Origin: Caproiciproducens sp. NJN-50
GTDB taxonomy: Bacteria > Bacillota > Clostridia > Oscillospirales > Acutalibacteraceae
Assembly: GCF_004103755.1 (NCBI RefSeq)
Contig: NZ_CP035283.1
Span: 682,001-746,000 of the forward strand
Direction of reading: 5' to 3'
Length of the DNA: 64,000 nt
Below are positions 33,690 to 41,814 of the stretch, in pieces (the stretch's first letter is position 1; each line of letters opens with the position of its first letter). The notes beneath the pieces are model-generated. The model saw only the letters and a list, made by a program, of their open reading frames with translations, made no database searches and was not told the DNA's origin. A program made the translations under genes and the position numbers.

Positions 33690-35057
33690 ATGGATTATAC
33701 GAATCTGTTTCACCGCAAAGACGGCAAAAAATCAAAGGTGGGCATTATCGGGGCGACCCGCGGATACGGCTACACATTGCTTGCCCAGATCCCAAAGGTC
33801 AGACTGATGGAACTACGTGTCATCTGCTCCAGACATTCCGATGAATGTCTGAACGTACTCAGGGAAATCGGATACGACGAGGACAAGATCGTTGTCTGTG
33901 AAGATAAAGCGCAGGTCGAGAGTGCTCGCGAGGATGCGATTCTCATCGTAAGCGATTACCGCTTTGTTATGGAGAGCGGCATCACGGCGCTTGTGGAGTG
34001 CACCGGAAATACTGCGGTCAGTTCTGATGCCGCCCTTGCGGCCCTGAGGAAGGGGATTAATGTCTATATGGTTTCGAAAGAAACCGACAGTGTATGCGGG
34101 CCGCTACTGAATCAGGTGGCCGCGCAAAGCGGAGCCGTATATGCCCTTGTCAACGGCGATCAACCACGCAACCTTCTGGATCTTTACTCCTGGGCTAGGC
34201 TGCTGGGTTTGGATGTGGTAGCGGCGGGAAAGTCTAGCGAATATGACTTTGTTTGGGACAGGGAAACCGGAGAGTTTACCTGCACGGATGGCAGCGGAAT
34301 CAGTGAAAACCTTCCCGAAATGCTGGAGCATTGGCGCTATCGCGGTCCGGAAACGCTGAAGGCGCGCCACAAGCTATTGGAAAAGTTCACCGGAGTGGTT
34401 TCTGCCGATTTGTGCGAGATGAATTTGGTCTCTAATATCACCGGCATGGTGCCCGCTTCGCCGTTTTTGAGCTATCCTGTCGCCAAAATCAGCGAGCTTG
34501 CCAACATTTTCGTTCCCGAAGAGGATGGCGGTATTCTCAAGCGTACCGGCGTTGTAGATGTGTTTTACAATTTGAGAGGTACCGACGAAGCCAGCTTTTG
34601 TGGCGGAGAGTTTATCGTCGTCAGATGCGAGAACGACAGGATGTGGGAGATCCTCAGGAGCAAGGGGCACGTCATGAGCAGCAACGGTAAGTACGCCTGC
34701 ATCTATTCCCCCTATCACTACATGGGGATGGAGACGCCAACTTCCATTTTATTGGGAGATTTGATGGGCATTGGCACTCATCCGGAGTGCCGTCAGGTGT
34801 CGGTATTGGCGGGTGTGGCGCAGAGGGATTTCCCCAAAGGCACTGTGCTTAAGGTCGAAGGACATCATCATGCGATTAAAGGACTTATTCCGCAGCTTAT
34901 CGAAAGAAAATTGAGTGGGAATCTGGCGCCTTTCTATCTTCTCAACAACGCTGTCTTGCTCAATGATGTGAAGAAGGGCGAGCCGATTACGATTCATGAT
35001 GTCGATTTATCGCAACTGGAAACTTATAAGCTATATATGCAAGGCCTGGGTTTATAA
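33690..35057 (+). CDS. SAF-domain NAD(P)-dependent oxidoreductase, homoserine dehydrogenase-like
   Basis: A 455-residue protein. The N-terminus has a Rossmann fold (VGIIGATRGYGYTLL at about 17, ALVECTGNTAVSSDAALAAL at about 100) resembling homoserine dehydrogenase. The C-terminal 110 residues form a SAF-like domain (about 375-445, PITIHDVDLSQLETYKLYMQ). Proteins of this build occur in carbohydrate-acid gene clusters of many bacteria and are sometimes mislabelled as FlgA-like. The exact reaction is not known to me. AGGAG precedes the ATG by several bases. It has its own sigma-54 promoter facing away from the PrpR-type activator, so it is probably co-induced with the gntP-otn operon and acts on the same C4 or branched sugar acid. 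Confidence 0.75.
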   Translation: MDYTNLFHRKDGKKSKVGIIGATRGYGYTLLAQIPKVRLMELRVICSRHSDECLNVLREIGYDEDKIVVCEDKAQVESAREDAILIVSDYRFVMESGITALVECTGNTAVSSDAALAALRKGINVYMVSKETDSVCGPLLNQVAAQSGAVYALVNGDQPRNLLDLYSWARLLGLDVVAAGKSSEYDFVWDRETGEFTCTDGSGISENLPEMLEHWRYRGPETLKARHKLLEKFTGVVSADLCEMNLVSNITGMVPASPFLSYPVAKISELANIFVPEEDGGILKRTGVVDVFYNLRGTDEASFCGGEFIVVRCENDRMWEILRSKGHVMSSNGKYACIYSPYHYMGMETPTSILLGDLMGIGTHPECRQVSVLAGVAQRDFPKGTVLKVEGHHHAIKGLIPQLIERKLSGNLAPFYLLNNAVLLNDVKKGEPITIHDVDLSQLETYKLYMQGLGL

Positions 35058-35104
35058 CTCCGCTTTGGAGCATGTCAGACCGCACGGTCCACCGGTCGGA
35101 ATCG

Positions 35105-36031
35105 CTATTCCCCGATCTTCGGGCGGTTTTCCTGTTCAAAATATTCCTTTGCCAGCTCGGTGAAGCGCTTTGCCGGATTGCTCAGGTAACGGTTTGCCCG
35201 GTAGCAGGCGCACAGGGCCCAGGAAGGGCGGTCGAACAGCCGAAAACACGCGACATCCCGCCTGTTCCTGACATAATAGTACGGCAGGATGGAACAGCTG
35301 AGGCCGTTTTTCACCATGGAGATATTGGCCCGGTTGCTGGCCGTCGTGAGAAATACTTTCAAATCGATTCCGTGCTTGACAAAAAGGGAATCGATCACTT
35401 TTCTCTGCGTGGATTCCTTGTACATCAGGCTGAATGTCAAGTCTTTCAGCCGCTCCACTTCCAGTACGGTCAAAGGCTTTCCGGGCGGGGCGGCCAGCTC
35501 GGAAAGCGGGTGTGACAGCGGCACGATGAAAACGAACTCCTCTTTTAAAAGTGGCTTCAGGACCAGTCCCGGAAGATTCTCCGCTGTCAGAGAGACAAAG
35601 CCCAGATCCAGCTCTTCGTTCTGCAGCATTTCCAGCTGCTTTTTTACCCCTATTTCCCTCGGGCGAACCACAACTTCCGGGTAAGCCTGATAGAACTCCG
35701 GATAAACGGACATAAACATCTCCATGCCGCGTTCGGGCGCGAAAGCCAGGGACAGCGTCCCTTTCTGGCGATCGGTCAGGTCCTGGATCTTGCTGTACGC
35801 TTCGTTCTTGAGGCTTAACATGCGTTTTGCGTATGCAACATAGACTTCCCCTGCTTTCGTGAGGAAAAAGTTATTGTGGGAGCGGACAAAAAGCTGAGTG
35901 CCAAGCTCGTTTTCCAGCTTCAGCAGCTGCTGATCCAGCGCGGACTGGCTGATAAAGAGCTTGTTGGCAGCCTTTGTAATCCCGCCTTCCTCCGCGATAG
36001 TGAGGATGAAGCTGATCTGTTTCGTATCCAT
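35105..36031 (-). CDS. LysR-family regulator of the glucarate/TTT operon
   Basis: A 308-residue LysR protein with N-terminal helix-turn-helix (GITKAANKLFISQSALDQQLLKLE) and effector domain. The open frame reaches 36220, but MDTKQISFILTIAEE at ATG 36031 is the normal start and GGAGAG lies five bases upstream. It is a paralogue of the LysR protein encoded at 19192-20166 (same motif order, including VYPKF/VYPEF and VKKQ in the effector domain). It lies at the end of a minus-strand series of glucarate dehydratase, LarA-like, TTT and AEC genes, which it may control. Confidence 0.9.
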   Translation of the reverse strand: MDTKQISFILTIAEEGGITKAANKLFISQSALDQQLLKLENELGTQLFVRSHNNFFLTKAGEVYVAYAKRMLSLKNEAYSKIQDLTDRQKGTLSLAFAPERGMEMFMSVYPEFYQAYPEVVVRPREIGVKKQLEMLQNEELDLGFVSLTAENLPGLVLKPLLKEEFVFIVPLSHPLSELAAPPGKPLTVLEVERLKDLTFSLMYKESTQRKVIDSLFVKHGIDLKVFLTTASNRANISMVKNGLSCSILPYYYVRNRRDVACFRLFDRPSWALCACYRANRYLSNPAKRFTELAKEYFEQENRPKIGE

Positions 36032-36156
36032 GGCATCTCTCCGTTCCGTTTTGAGCTGTCGTATCCCGATTCTATTTTGCCCAATCGACGCAAAAAGCGC
36101 AATATAAAAATCAATCCCGGCCGGAGCGGTCCGAAAGTCCGCGGGTCGGGTGCAGT

Positions 36157-37065
36157 TCACAGAAAAAACGTCAGCGCCGGAATCGTGAAAAGGCTGAGCA
36201 GGGTCGTGACAAAGATGCATTTGGAAGCAAAGCAGGAGTCCGCCCCGTACTTTTCGCCGAGGATCGCCGTCGTGGAACCGATGGGCATACCGGTCAGAAC
36301 AACCGCCACGGCGGTCGCCAGCTGATCAAACCCGATTGCTTTCAAGGCGATCAGCGCGCACCCCGGCAGAAAAATCAGGCGGATGAAGGAAAGAAGCAGA
36401 GCGTCTTTGCTGAAAATGGTTTTCAGGTCGACTTCCGCCAGAATGGACCCCACGACGATGATGGAGATTGCCGTTGTGCAGTTGCCCATGCTGGAAATAG
36501 CGGTATCCACAAAGCCCGGCAGGGGAATTTTCAGCAGCATGCGGAGAAGGCCGAGCTCCACCGCGATGATTCCCGGATTCAGCCAGACGTCGCGGACCCA
36601 GTTGCAGCTCTTTCCCTTTTGGAACATGGAAACTCCCGCGCTCCACATAAAAATGCGGTTCGGAATAATAAAAATGGACGCGTAAAACAGCCCGGTCGCG
36701 CCGTAGGCGCTCTGAATCACGGGCAGGCCGGCAAAGCCGGAATTTGCGATCAGAGTTCCGTAGCGCAGAATGCTCGCCTTTTCCTGCGGGTAGCGGCGAT
36801 AGACCAGCCAGCCTGTAAACCACGCGAAAAAGCTAAGGGCAAACGCCACGGCCAGAATCGCGGCGGCGGAAATCAACTGTTGAGCGGAGATCTCCTGATG
36901 AAAGGAGTTGAACACCATGCAGGGCAGGAGGACCGTGACCAGCAAGTTGGAGATCCCGCCGCGCACGGGCTGTGTGATCACTCCGAGCTTCTGCATCAGA
37001 TATCCCACGGCAAGATAGACGAACAGGGAGGCCTGAACCTCCGACATCACTAAAAATTGATTCAT
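36157..37065 (-). CDS. AEC (auxin efflux carrier)-family transporter
   Basis: A 302-residue membrane protein with about ten transmembrane segments split into two halves, as in AEC permeases. LLPCMVFNSF at about residue 47 and NSGFAGLPVIQSAYG at about 108 are family signatures. Bacterial AEC proteins often carry malate, malonate or other carboxylates. It follows the TTT permease genes of the glucarate cluster on the same strand after 268 bases and precedes a LysR gene. Export or import of an organic acid linked to aldarate use is inferred. The ribosome site is weak. Confidence 0.88.
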   Translation of the reverse strand: MNQFLVMSEVQASLFVYLAVGYLMQKLGVITQPVRGGISNLLVTVLLPCMVFNSFHQEISAQQLISAAAILAVAFALSFFAWFTGWLVYRRYPQEKASILRYGTLIANSGFAGLPVIQSAYGATGLFYASIFIIPNRIFMWSAGVSMFQKGKSCNWVRDVWLNPGIIAVELGLLRMLLKIPLPGFVDTAISSMGNCTTAISIIVVGSILAEVDLKTIFSKDALLLSFIRLIFLPGCALIALKAIGFDQLATAVAVVLTGMPIGSTTAILGEKYGADSCFASKCIFVTTLLSLFTIPALTFFL

Positions 37066-37333
37066 TTTATAATACGAAAAGGAACAGCCCGGCAGAGAAG
37101 CTCTTTGCAGGCTTTCTCAGGCTGTCCTTGGGATGGGACCCGGAAAGCGGGATGAGCCTTTCCCGGATCGTGAATGACGGCGGAAAGCCGCAACGGCATT
37201 CCGGCGGTGATGGATTACCGGCCTATGTAAGACCGCAGGAAAGCTCCTTCCGTCCCGCCGGCGGAGGGAGTTTCCGGTGTGAAGAACCGGTGAAAATATG
37301 CTGGCAAAAGGATGCCGGGATCGTTCCCGGACG
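37066..37333 (-). other. Hairpin-rich intergenic region after the TctA-like gene
   Basis: 268 bases with several short GC-rich stems in the minus direction, among them CCGGGAACGATCCCGG (about 37318-37333) followed by CATCCTTTTG, which may end the TTT transcript. A CACCGG...CCGG stem and a CTCC...GGAG stem follow. No gene or known riboswitch was recognised. Confidence 0.45.
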
Positions 37334-38827
37334 TTATTGCTGCGCCTGTGAAGCGGCCTTCCTTTTGTCTTTTCGGTCGGAAACAACTGCATATGCGATA
37401 GAAAGAATAATAAACAGCCAAAGGACCCAGCAAATTGGCCCGCGGGTGAAGAAGATGGACAAACGGCCGCTGGAACCCTTGATTGCGTCCACGAAATATT
37501 TCTCTAGATCTCCGCCAAGAATGAATCCGATCAGGAACGGGGTGGTAGGCAGCTTCAGTTTATCGAAAACATATCCGAGGATTCCGAAGATAATGAGGCT
37601 CCACATGTCGAACGCAACGCCGTTGTTGCCCGCATAAGCGCCGATGATGCAGGCCAGAATGATCACCGGATAAAGCCGCTGCTTGGGGACATAGACGATC
37701 TTTGAAATATACTTGATGGGGAAGAACATGACGACAAACATATAAAGGTTGCACAGAAGCATTGCCCATAGAATCGCGTTCCAAAGTTCCGGGTTCTGCG
37801 AGATAAACAGGGGGCCAATCTGCATGCCCTGCAGGGCGAACGCGCCGATCAGCACCGCCGTGGTGGAGTCGCCCGGAATCCCCATGGAAAGGAGAGGGAT
37901 CATTGCCCCGCCTGTCATCCCGTTATTCGCAGTTTCACTGGCGATCACCGCTTCCGGAAAGCCGGTCCCATATTTTTCAGGATGTTTGGAAAAGTTCTTG
38001 GCCTGGGAATAAGAAAGCAGACTGGCCGCGCTGCCCCCGACTCCGGGGAGGAGACCGGTGAAAGTACCCAGCAGGGCGGAGCGAAGCACGTTGACGGTTT
38101 GGCCCTTGAAATCGCGGAAACTGAACTTTATGGTATTTTGCATGACGGAATCATCAATGACGTTCTTCTTCATGCCGGTTTCCGCCTCGGCAAACATCTG
38201 CCCCAGGGCGAACAGCCCGATGATGACCGGGAGCAGTGAAAAGCCGTAAATCAGGGGTTCGCTCAGAAAACCGGGAACCATGCGCAGTTTGTTGTTGTCG
38301 TCGAAAGTGCCCATCAGCGCAATCAGCACGCCGAGAAAGCCCATGAACACGCCCACCAGCATCTGCCCCTTGGACAGTGCGGCGATGATGGTCAGGGCGA
38401 ACAGAATCACCAGAAATTTCTCCACCGCAGAAAATTTCAGGGCGAGCGCCGCCAGCGGAGGAGTAAACAGGGCGAGGCAGATCAGGCTGATGAGGCCGCC
38501 GAGCAGCGAGGCGGTGATGCCGAGCTTCAGCGCGCGTTCCCCTTCTCCCCGGCGCGCCATCGGGTACCCGTCGAAGCAGGTGGTGATGGAGGCGGGCGTG
38601 CCCGGAATGTTGATCAGAATGGCGGGGATCAGGCCGCCGGAGATGCCGCCCACATAGAGGCCCAGCAGAAGGAACAGGGAGGTTTGTATGTCGTAGGCGT
38701 AAGTAAGAGGCAGAAAAATGGCGACGGCCATCGTCGCGGTCATCCCCGGGATGGCGCCGAACACGAGTCCGGCGACGACTCCCAGAAGGGCCATTGTGAT
38801 ATGAGTAAATGTAAATATTTCCAGCAT
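37334..38827 (-). CDS. TTT transporter large permease subunit (TctA-like)
   Basis: A 497-residue polytopic membrane protein. TctA signatures: AIPGMTATMAVAIFLPLTY at about residue 27, the segment from LINIPGTPASITTCFDGYP to MARRGEGE at about 76-102, and GLLPGVGGSAASLLSYSQAK at about 258. AGGAG lies six bases before the ATG. It completes a binding protein, TctB and TctA set in the glucarate dehydratase/LarA-like operon, so D-glucarate or a related aldarate is the probable substrate. It is clearly distinct from the other two TctA proteins in the window. Confidence 0.94.
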   Translation of the reverse strand: MLEIFTFTHITMALLGVVAGLVFGAIPGMTATMAVAIFLPLTYAYDIQTSLFLLLGLYVGGISGGLIPAILINIPGTPASITTCFDGYPMARRGEGERALKLGITASLLGGLISLICLALFTPPLAALALKFSAVEKFLVILFALTIIAALSKGQMLVGVFMGFLGVLIALMGTFDDNNKLRMVPGFLSEPLIYGFSLLPVIIGLFALGQMFAEAETGMKKNVIDDSVMQNTIKFSFRDFKGQTVNVLRSALLGTFTGLLPGVGGSAASLLSYSQAKNFSKHPEKYGTGFPEAVIASETANNGMTGGAMIPLLSMGIPGDSTTAVLIGAFALQGMQIGPLFISQNPELWNAILWAMLLCNLYMFVVMFFPIKYISKIVYVPKQRLYPVIILACIIGAYAGNNGVAFDMWSLIIFGILGYVFDKLKLPTTPFLIGFILGGDLEKYFVDAIKGSSGRLSIFFTRGPICWVLWLFIILSIAYAVVSDRKDKRKAASQAQQ

Positions 38828-38872
38828 GGCGTTCTCCTTTATAATATTAACATGATCTTAACCTATTTGCAA

Positions 38873-39274
38873 TCACGGAAGAGTGATATTGAACAGGACG
38901 CCAAAGAGATACCACAGCCCGAAGACGGAAATAATTGTGCTGGCCGCTGAAATCAAAAGCGATTTTGGTTTAAAAGTCCCGCAAAACAAGACATTGAATC
39001 CGAAAATGCAGAGAAGGCTGGCTATGATAAAATGAATCTGCTCCAGCAAAAAAACATAAATAATTAAAAGCCCGATGGAGCCGAACAGCTTCAGTTTATC
39101 ATAGTTCTCCACAAAGAAATGGCGGCCTTCCGCTACGAGCGGCTGTTTGGCGCGAACAGCCCTGACCACTTTTGGTATCACAATGCAGATTCCTAAAACA
39201 ATCAGAAGGGTAATAATAATCTTTGGGAAAAACATCTCTGAAGTGGCAAAATTGTATTTGTAAAACTCTATCAT
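38873..39274 (-). CDS. TTT transporter small membrane subunit (TctB-like)
   Basis: A 133-residue membrane protein with four predicted hydrophobic segments (about 13-33, 55-75, 78-98, 103-130), the TctB layout. AGGAGAGTAT precedes the ATG. It is located between the genes for the binding protein and TctA. Sequence similarity to the other two TctB-like proteins is low, which is normal for this subunit. Confidence 0.8.
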   Translation of the reverse strand: MIEFYKYNFATSEMFFPKIIITLLIVLGICIVIPKVVRAVRAKQPLVAEGRHFFVENYDKLKLFGSIGLLIIYVFLLEQIHFIIASLLCIFGFNVLFCGTFKPKSLLISAASTIISVFGLWYLFGVLFNITLP

Positions 39275-39322
39275 ATACTCTCCTTTTTCCGAACAGCCCC
39301 CCTGGGGGTTTTATCCAAACGG

Positions 39323-39357
39323 GCGGACGGTGTCCGGTCATTCCGGACACCGTCCGC
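39323..39357 (-). other. Perfect intra-operon hairpin between tctC-like and tctB-like genes
   Basis: Perfect 15-base-pair stem (39323-39337 with 39343-39357) with a five-base loop. No T-run follows on the minus strand. It has the same position as the hairpin at 21411-21447 in the galactarate operon. Confidence 0.75.
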
Positions 39358-39373
39358 TTCAGTGCGGCGCGAA

Positions 39374-40462
39374 TTACCCCACCAGCGTATTAAAGTCCGG
39401 CGCATTTTTCACAATTTCACGGTATGTCTCGCGTTTATGCTTGATATAGGAGTTTGCCTCGCTGGAACTCTGGTACTGAGCTTTATATCCAAGCTTTTCC
39501 ATGGCTGAGATATAATCGCTGCTGTTGCAGATATCTTTCATTGCGGCGTCCATGGCGGAAACAAACTCGCTTGGAACCTTCTTGCCGTAGAACACAAAAT
39601 ATTCTTTCGTGAATTCAAACGGCTTTCCGTTCAGAGAGATGCCCTGCTCCGCAAAGGTGGGCCAGTCGTGTCCGGTCAGGCGCTTGCCGGCCATCAGGCC
39701 GATGATATTAAGTTTCAGCTGGGCTTTTACACCGTCTTTCGTGTATTGCTCCACAGCGGAAGTCGCAGCGTAAACGCCCTGGCAGTTTCCGTCCCAGAGG
39801 GCCTGAAGCTTGTCCTGCGTAGAGCCTGTGACAAATGCCTTCAGATTGCCGGCAACCTTGTCGCCGTAGGTATCCTTCAGCCACAGGTAGATCGCATCAA
39901 AGCCAATCTGGGACACGCCGCCCGCTTCCACCGCAAGCTTGACGGTCTTAGTCGGATTCTCGCTCATCCACTTGCCCATTTCCGCAATGGTTTTGTAGGG
40001 CGCGGAGGCGGAAGCGGCGAAGCAGTCTCCCGGATTATAAGCAAAGCTGCCGCCGACAGTCATGTTTTCCAGTTTGTACTGGTCCTCCGAATAGGCGCCG
40101 AACAAAACACCGAGGTACGTCATGTCGTGAAATATCATAATGGTGTTCTCGTTTTTGGCCTTGACGATTTCCTGAAGGGCACGGCCGGCACCGATCGCGT
40201 CGACCTTCAGATTGCTGCCGTACTTCTGATTGATGGATCTGCAGAGAAGATCCGCCGTCAGATAGGTGTCTCCGGAAACCGATGTGGACCCAATCACAAC
40301 CCGGATGTTTTTCCCTTTTAAGTAACTTGCGGGATCCACGTTGGAAGCTGATGAAGCGGTGGAGGCCTCCGGTTTGGAAGAGCTTCCGGCACCGCCGCTA
40401 CAACCCGCGAATGCTGTGACCATGACTGCACAGGCCAAGATGAAAGACAAAAGCTTTTTCAT
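39374..40462 (-). CDS. TTT transporter substrate-binding lipoprotein (TctC-like)
   Basis: A 362-residue receptor. The signal peptide MKKLLSFILACAVMVTAFAGC ends in a lipobox (Cys21) and is followed by a Ser/Gly/Ala linker. The domain begins with YLKGKNIRVVIGSTSVSGDTY and is more divergent from the standard TctC pattern than the receptors at 20380 and 49461, with the usual PAGGxxD loop altered to STSVSGDT. That may mean a different ligand. AAGGGG lies eight bases before the ATG. The operon context (glucarate dehydratase, LarA-like) suggests an aldarate. Confidence 0.88.
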   Translation of the reverse strand: MKKLLSFILACAVMVTAFAGCSGGAGSSSKPEASTASSASNVDPASYLKGKNIRVVIGSTSVSGDTYLTADLLCRSINQKYGSNLKVDAIGAGRALQEIVKAKNENTIMIFHDMTYLGVLFGAYSEDQYKLENMTVGGSFAYNPGDCFAASASAPYKTIAEMGKWMSENPTKTVKLAVEAGGVSQIGFDAIYLWLKDTYGDKVAGNLKAFVTGSTQDKLQALWDGNCQGVYAATSAVEQYTKDGVKAQLKLNIIGLMAGKRLTGHDWPTFAEQGISLNGKPFEFTKEYFVFYGKKVPSEFVSAMDAAMKDICNSSDYISAMEKLGYKAQYQSSSEANSYIKHKRETYREIVKNAPDFNTLVG

Positions 40463-40489
40463 AAATACAACCCCTTATCATAAAATAAT

Positions 40490-41788
40490 TTACATGCCAA
40501 TGTGTCCGAGATCCTTCAGATTGCCGTCTTCATCGAACGGCATGTGATAAGGCTCCGTTTCCACAGCCAGGCATGGGTGGCTTTGAGCCATTTCAAAATA
40601 CTGCTCGGACAACAGAATATGCTCAACCTCCGTCGTGTTCGAGATCCGGATCATCCGGGGAGACTTGCCTCCCAGCCCGGTGCAGGTCTTCAGGCAGACC
40701 TGGATGGCTTCCCTGTCGTTTTTCAGCACCATCGGGATCCTTACGTTTTCAATCACCGTAGAGGTAATCACATTGGGATAGGTGAGCTCGAACTGCATTT
40801 TTTCAAAGAAACGCCGCGTGGTGGCGTGCGCCATACCGCAGCCGGTCCCGTTGTGGTGGCTTTCGCTGCTCAGGTCAAGGACTGCGACTCGCTGGGATTT
40901 CAGCCCGCCCGACGCGTAGGGCGTCACAAAGGTGCCTGAAATGTTGGCGTCCATTCCGCTGCCGCTGAAATTTTTTCCGATGGTGTCGCAGACGAGGACG
41001 TCGCATTCCGGAGGATAGATGCAGGGCAGCAGTTTTCTTGCTTCTTCCAGGCAGGCAGGCTCGCCGTCGTATATTTCTTCACGCCGGAAAGCCACGAATT
41101 TCGCCGTTTGATCGAAAGAGTTTTCCAGAATTCCAAGGCCGAACAGGATGGGGGCTTTTTCGATCATTGTCTTCCCAAACAGGCGGAGATTCTTCGCCAT
41201 ATTCTGAAAACCTTCCTTATGGCAGTGATCTGCGCCGATCTGTTTTCCCAGCCCGATGACCATCATTTTGATGAGGCCGCTTTCGGACGGCCCCCGAAAG
41301 CAGGTGTGCGGCTTGATACGGTTACAGACAATAATCCCGTCGGCCTCCGCCGCATCGCGGCTGAGCAGGACATCCCCGCCCTCCGCATTGGTTCCGATTT
41401 TCACAACTTCCATACTGCTCCGGATGGGGCAGCCCATGAATTCCTCCGTAATTCCAAGTCCGCGGAGGATTTCCCTCTGCCCTTCCGAGGTCGCCCCGCC
41501 GTGGCTTCCCATAGCGGCAACCAGGAACGGTTCTCCTCCGTGTTCTTTTACAAAATGAACCAGAGTTTTCAGAATCAGGGAAATGTTGTCGATTCCGCGG
41601 CTTCCCGCCGTAATTGCCACCCGCATCCCGGGCCGGATCTTTTTCTCCAGATCTTTTTCATTCAGCCGGGCAATGACTTCCTCCGGGATATGCTCGGGGG
41701 CGATGTTTTCCCCCGAAAAGATCTGTTTTACCCGGAACATTTTTGGAACCGGCACGTCCTTGAGCAAATTGCTTACGATACTATCCAT
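40490..41788 (-). CDS. LarA-like protein (lactate racemase domain, divergent) C
   Basis: A 432-residue LarA-like protein, closest to the protein encoded at 23466. Active-site counterparts: Arg64 (AGSRGI), His96 (GSHGGAT), His161 (IKPHTCF), Lys174 (LIKMM) and His190. The intervals 65, 13 and 16 are the same in all three divergent paralogues, and the last equals that of canonical LarA. ATG 41788 has AAAGGTGGAG just upstream; the frame is open to 41857 into gudD. It is located between the genes for glucarate dehydratase and the TTT binding protein. A nickel-pincer-dependent epimerase for aldarates is inferred. Confidence 0.8.
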   Translation of the reverse strand: MDSIVSNLLKDVPVPKMFRVKQIFSGENIAPEHIPEEVIARLNEKDLEKKIRPGMRVAITAGSRGIDNISLILKTLVHFVKEHGGEPFLVAAMGSHGGATSEGQREILRGLGITEEFMGCPIRSSMEVVKIGTNAEGGDVLLSRDAAEADGIIVCNRIKPHTCFRGPSESGLIKMMVIGLGKQIGADHCHKEGFQNMAKNLRLFGKTMIEKAPILFGLGILENSFDQTAKFVAFRREEIYDGEPACLEEARKLLPCIYPPECDVLVCDTIGKNFSGSGMDANISGTFVTPYASGGLKSQRVAVLDLSSESHHNGTGCGMAHATTRRFFEKMQFELTYPNVITSTVIENVRIPMVLKNDREAIQVCLKTCTGLGGKSPRMIRISNTTEVEHILLSEQYFEMAQSHPCLAVETEPYHMPFDEDGNLKDLGHIGM

Positions 41789-41814
41789 TTCTCCACCTTT
41801 CGTTTCTTTATTTT

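Noticed and set aside
37066..37333. Riboswitch (for example cobalamin or glycine type) in the hairpin-rich gap
   Set aside because: No conserved core such as a B12 box was seen; the stems are simple and compatible with termination and stability elements.
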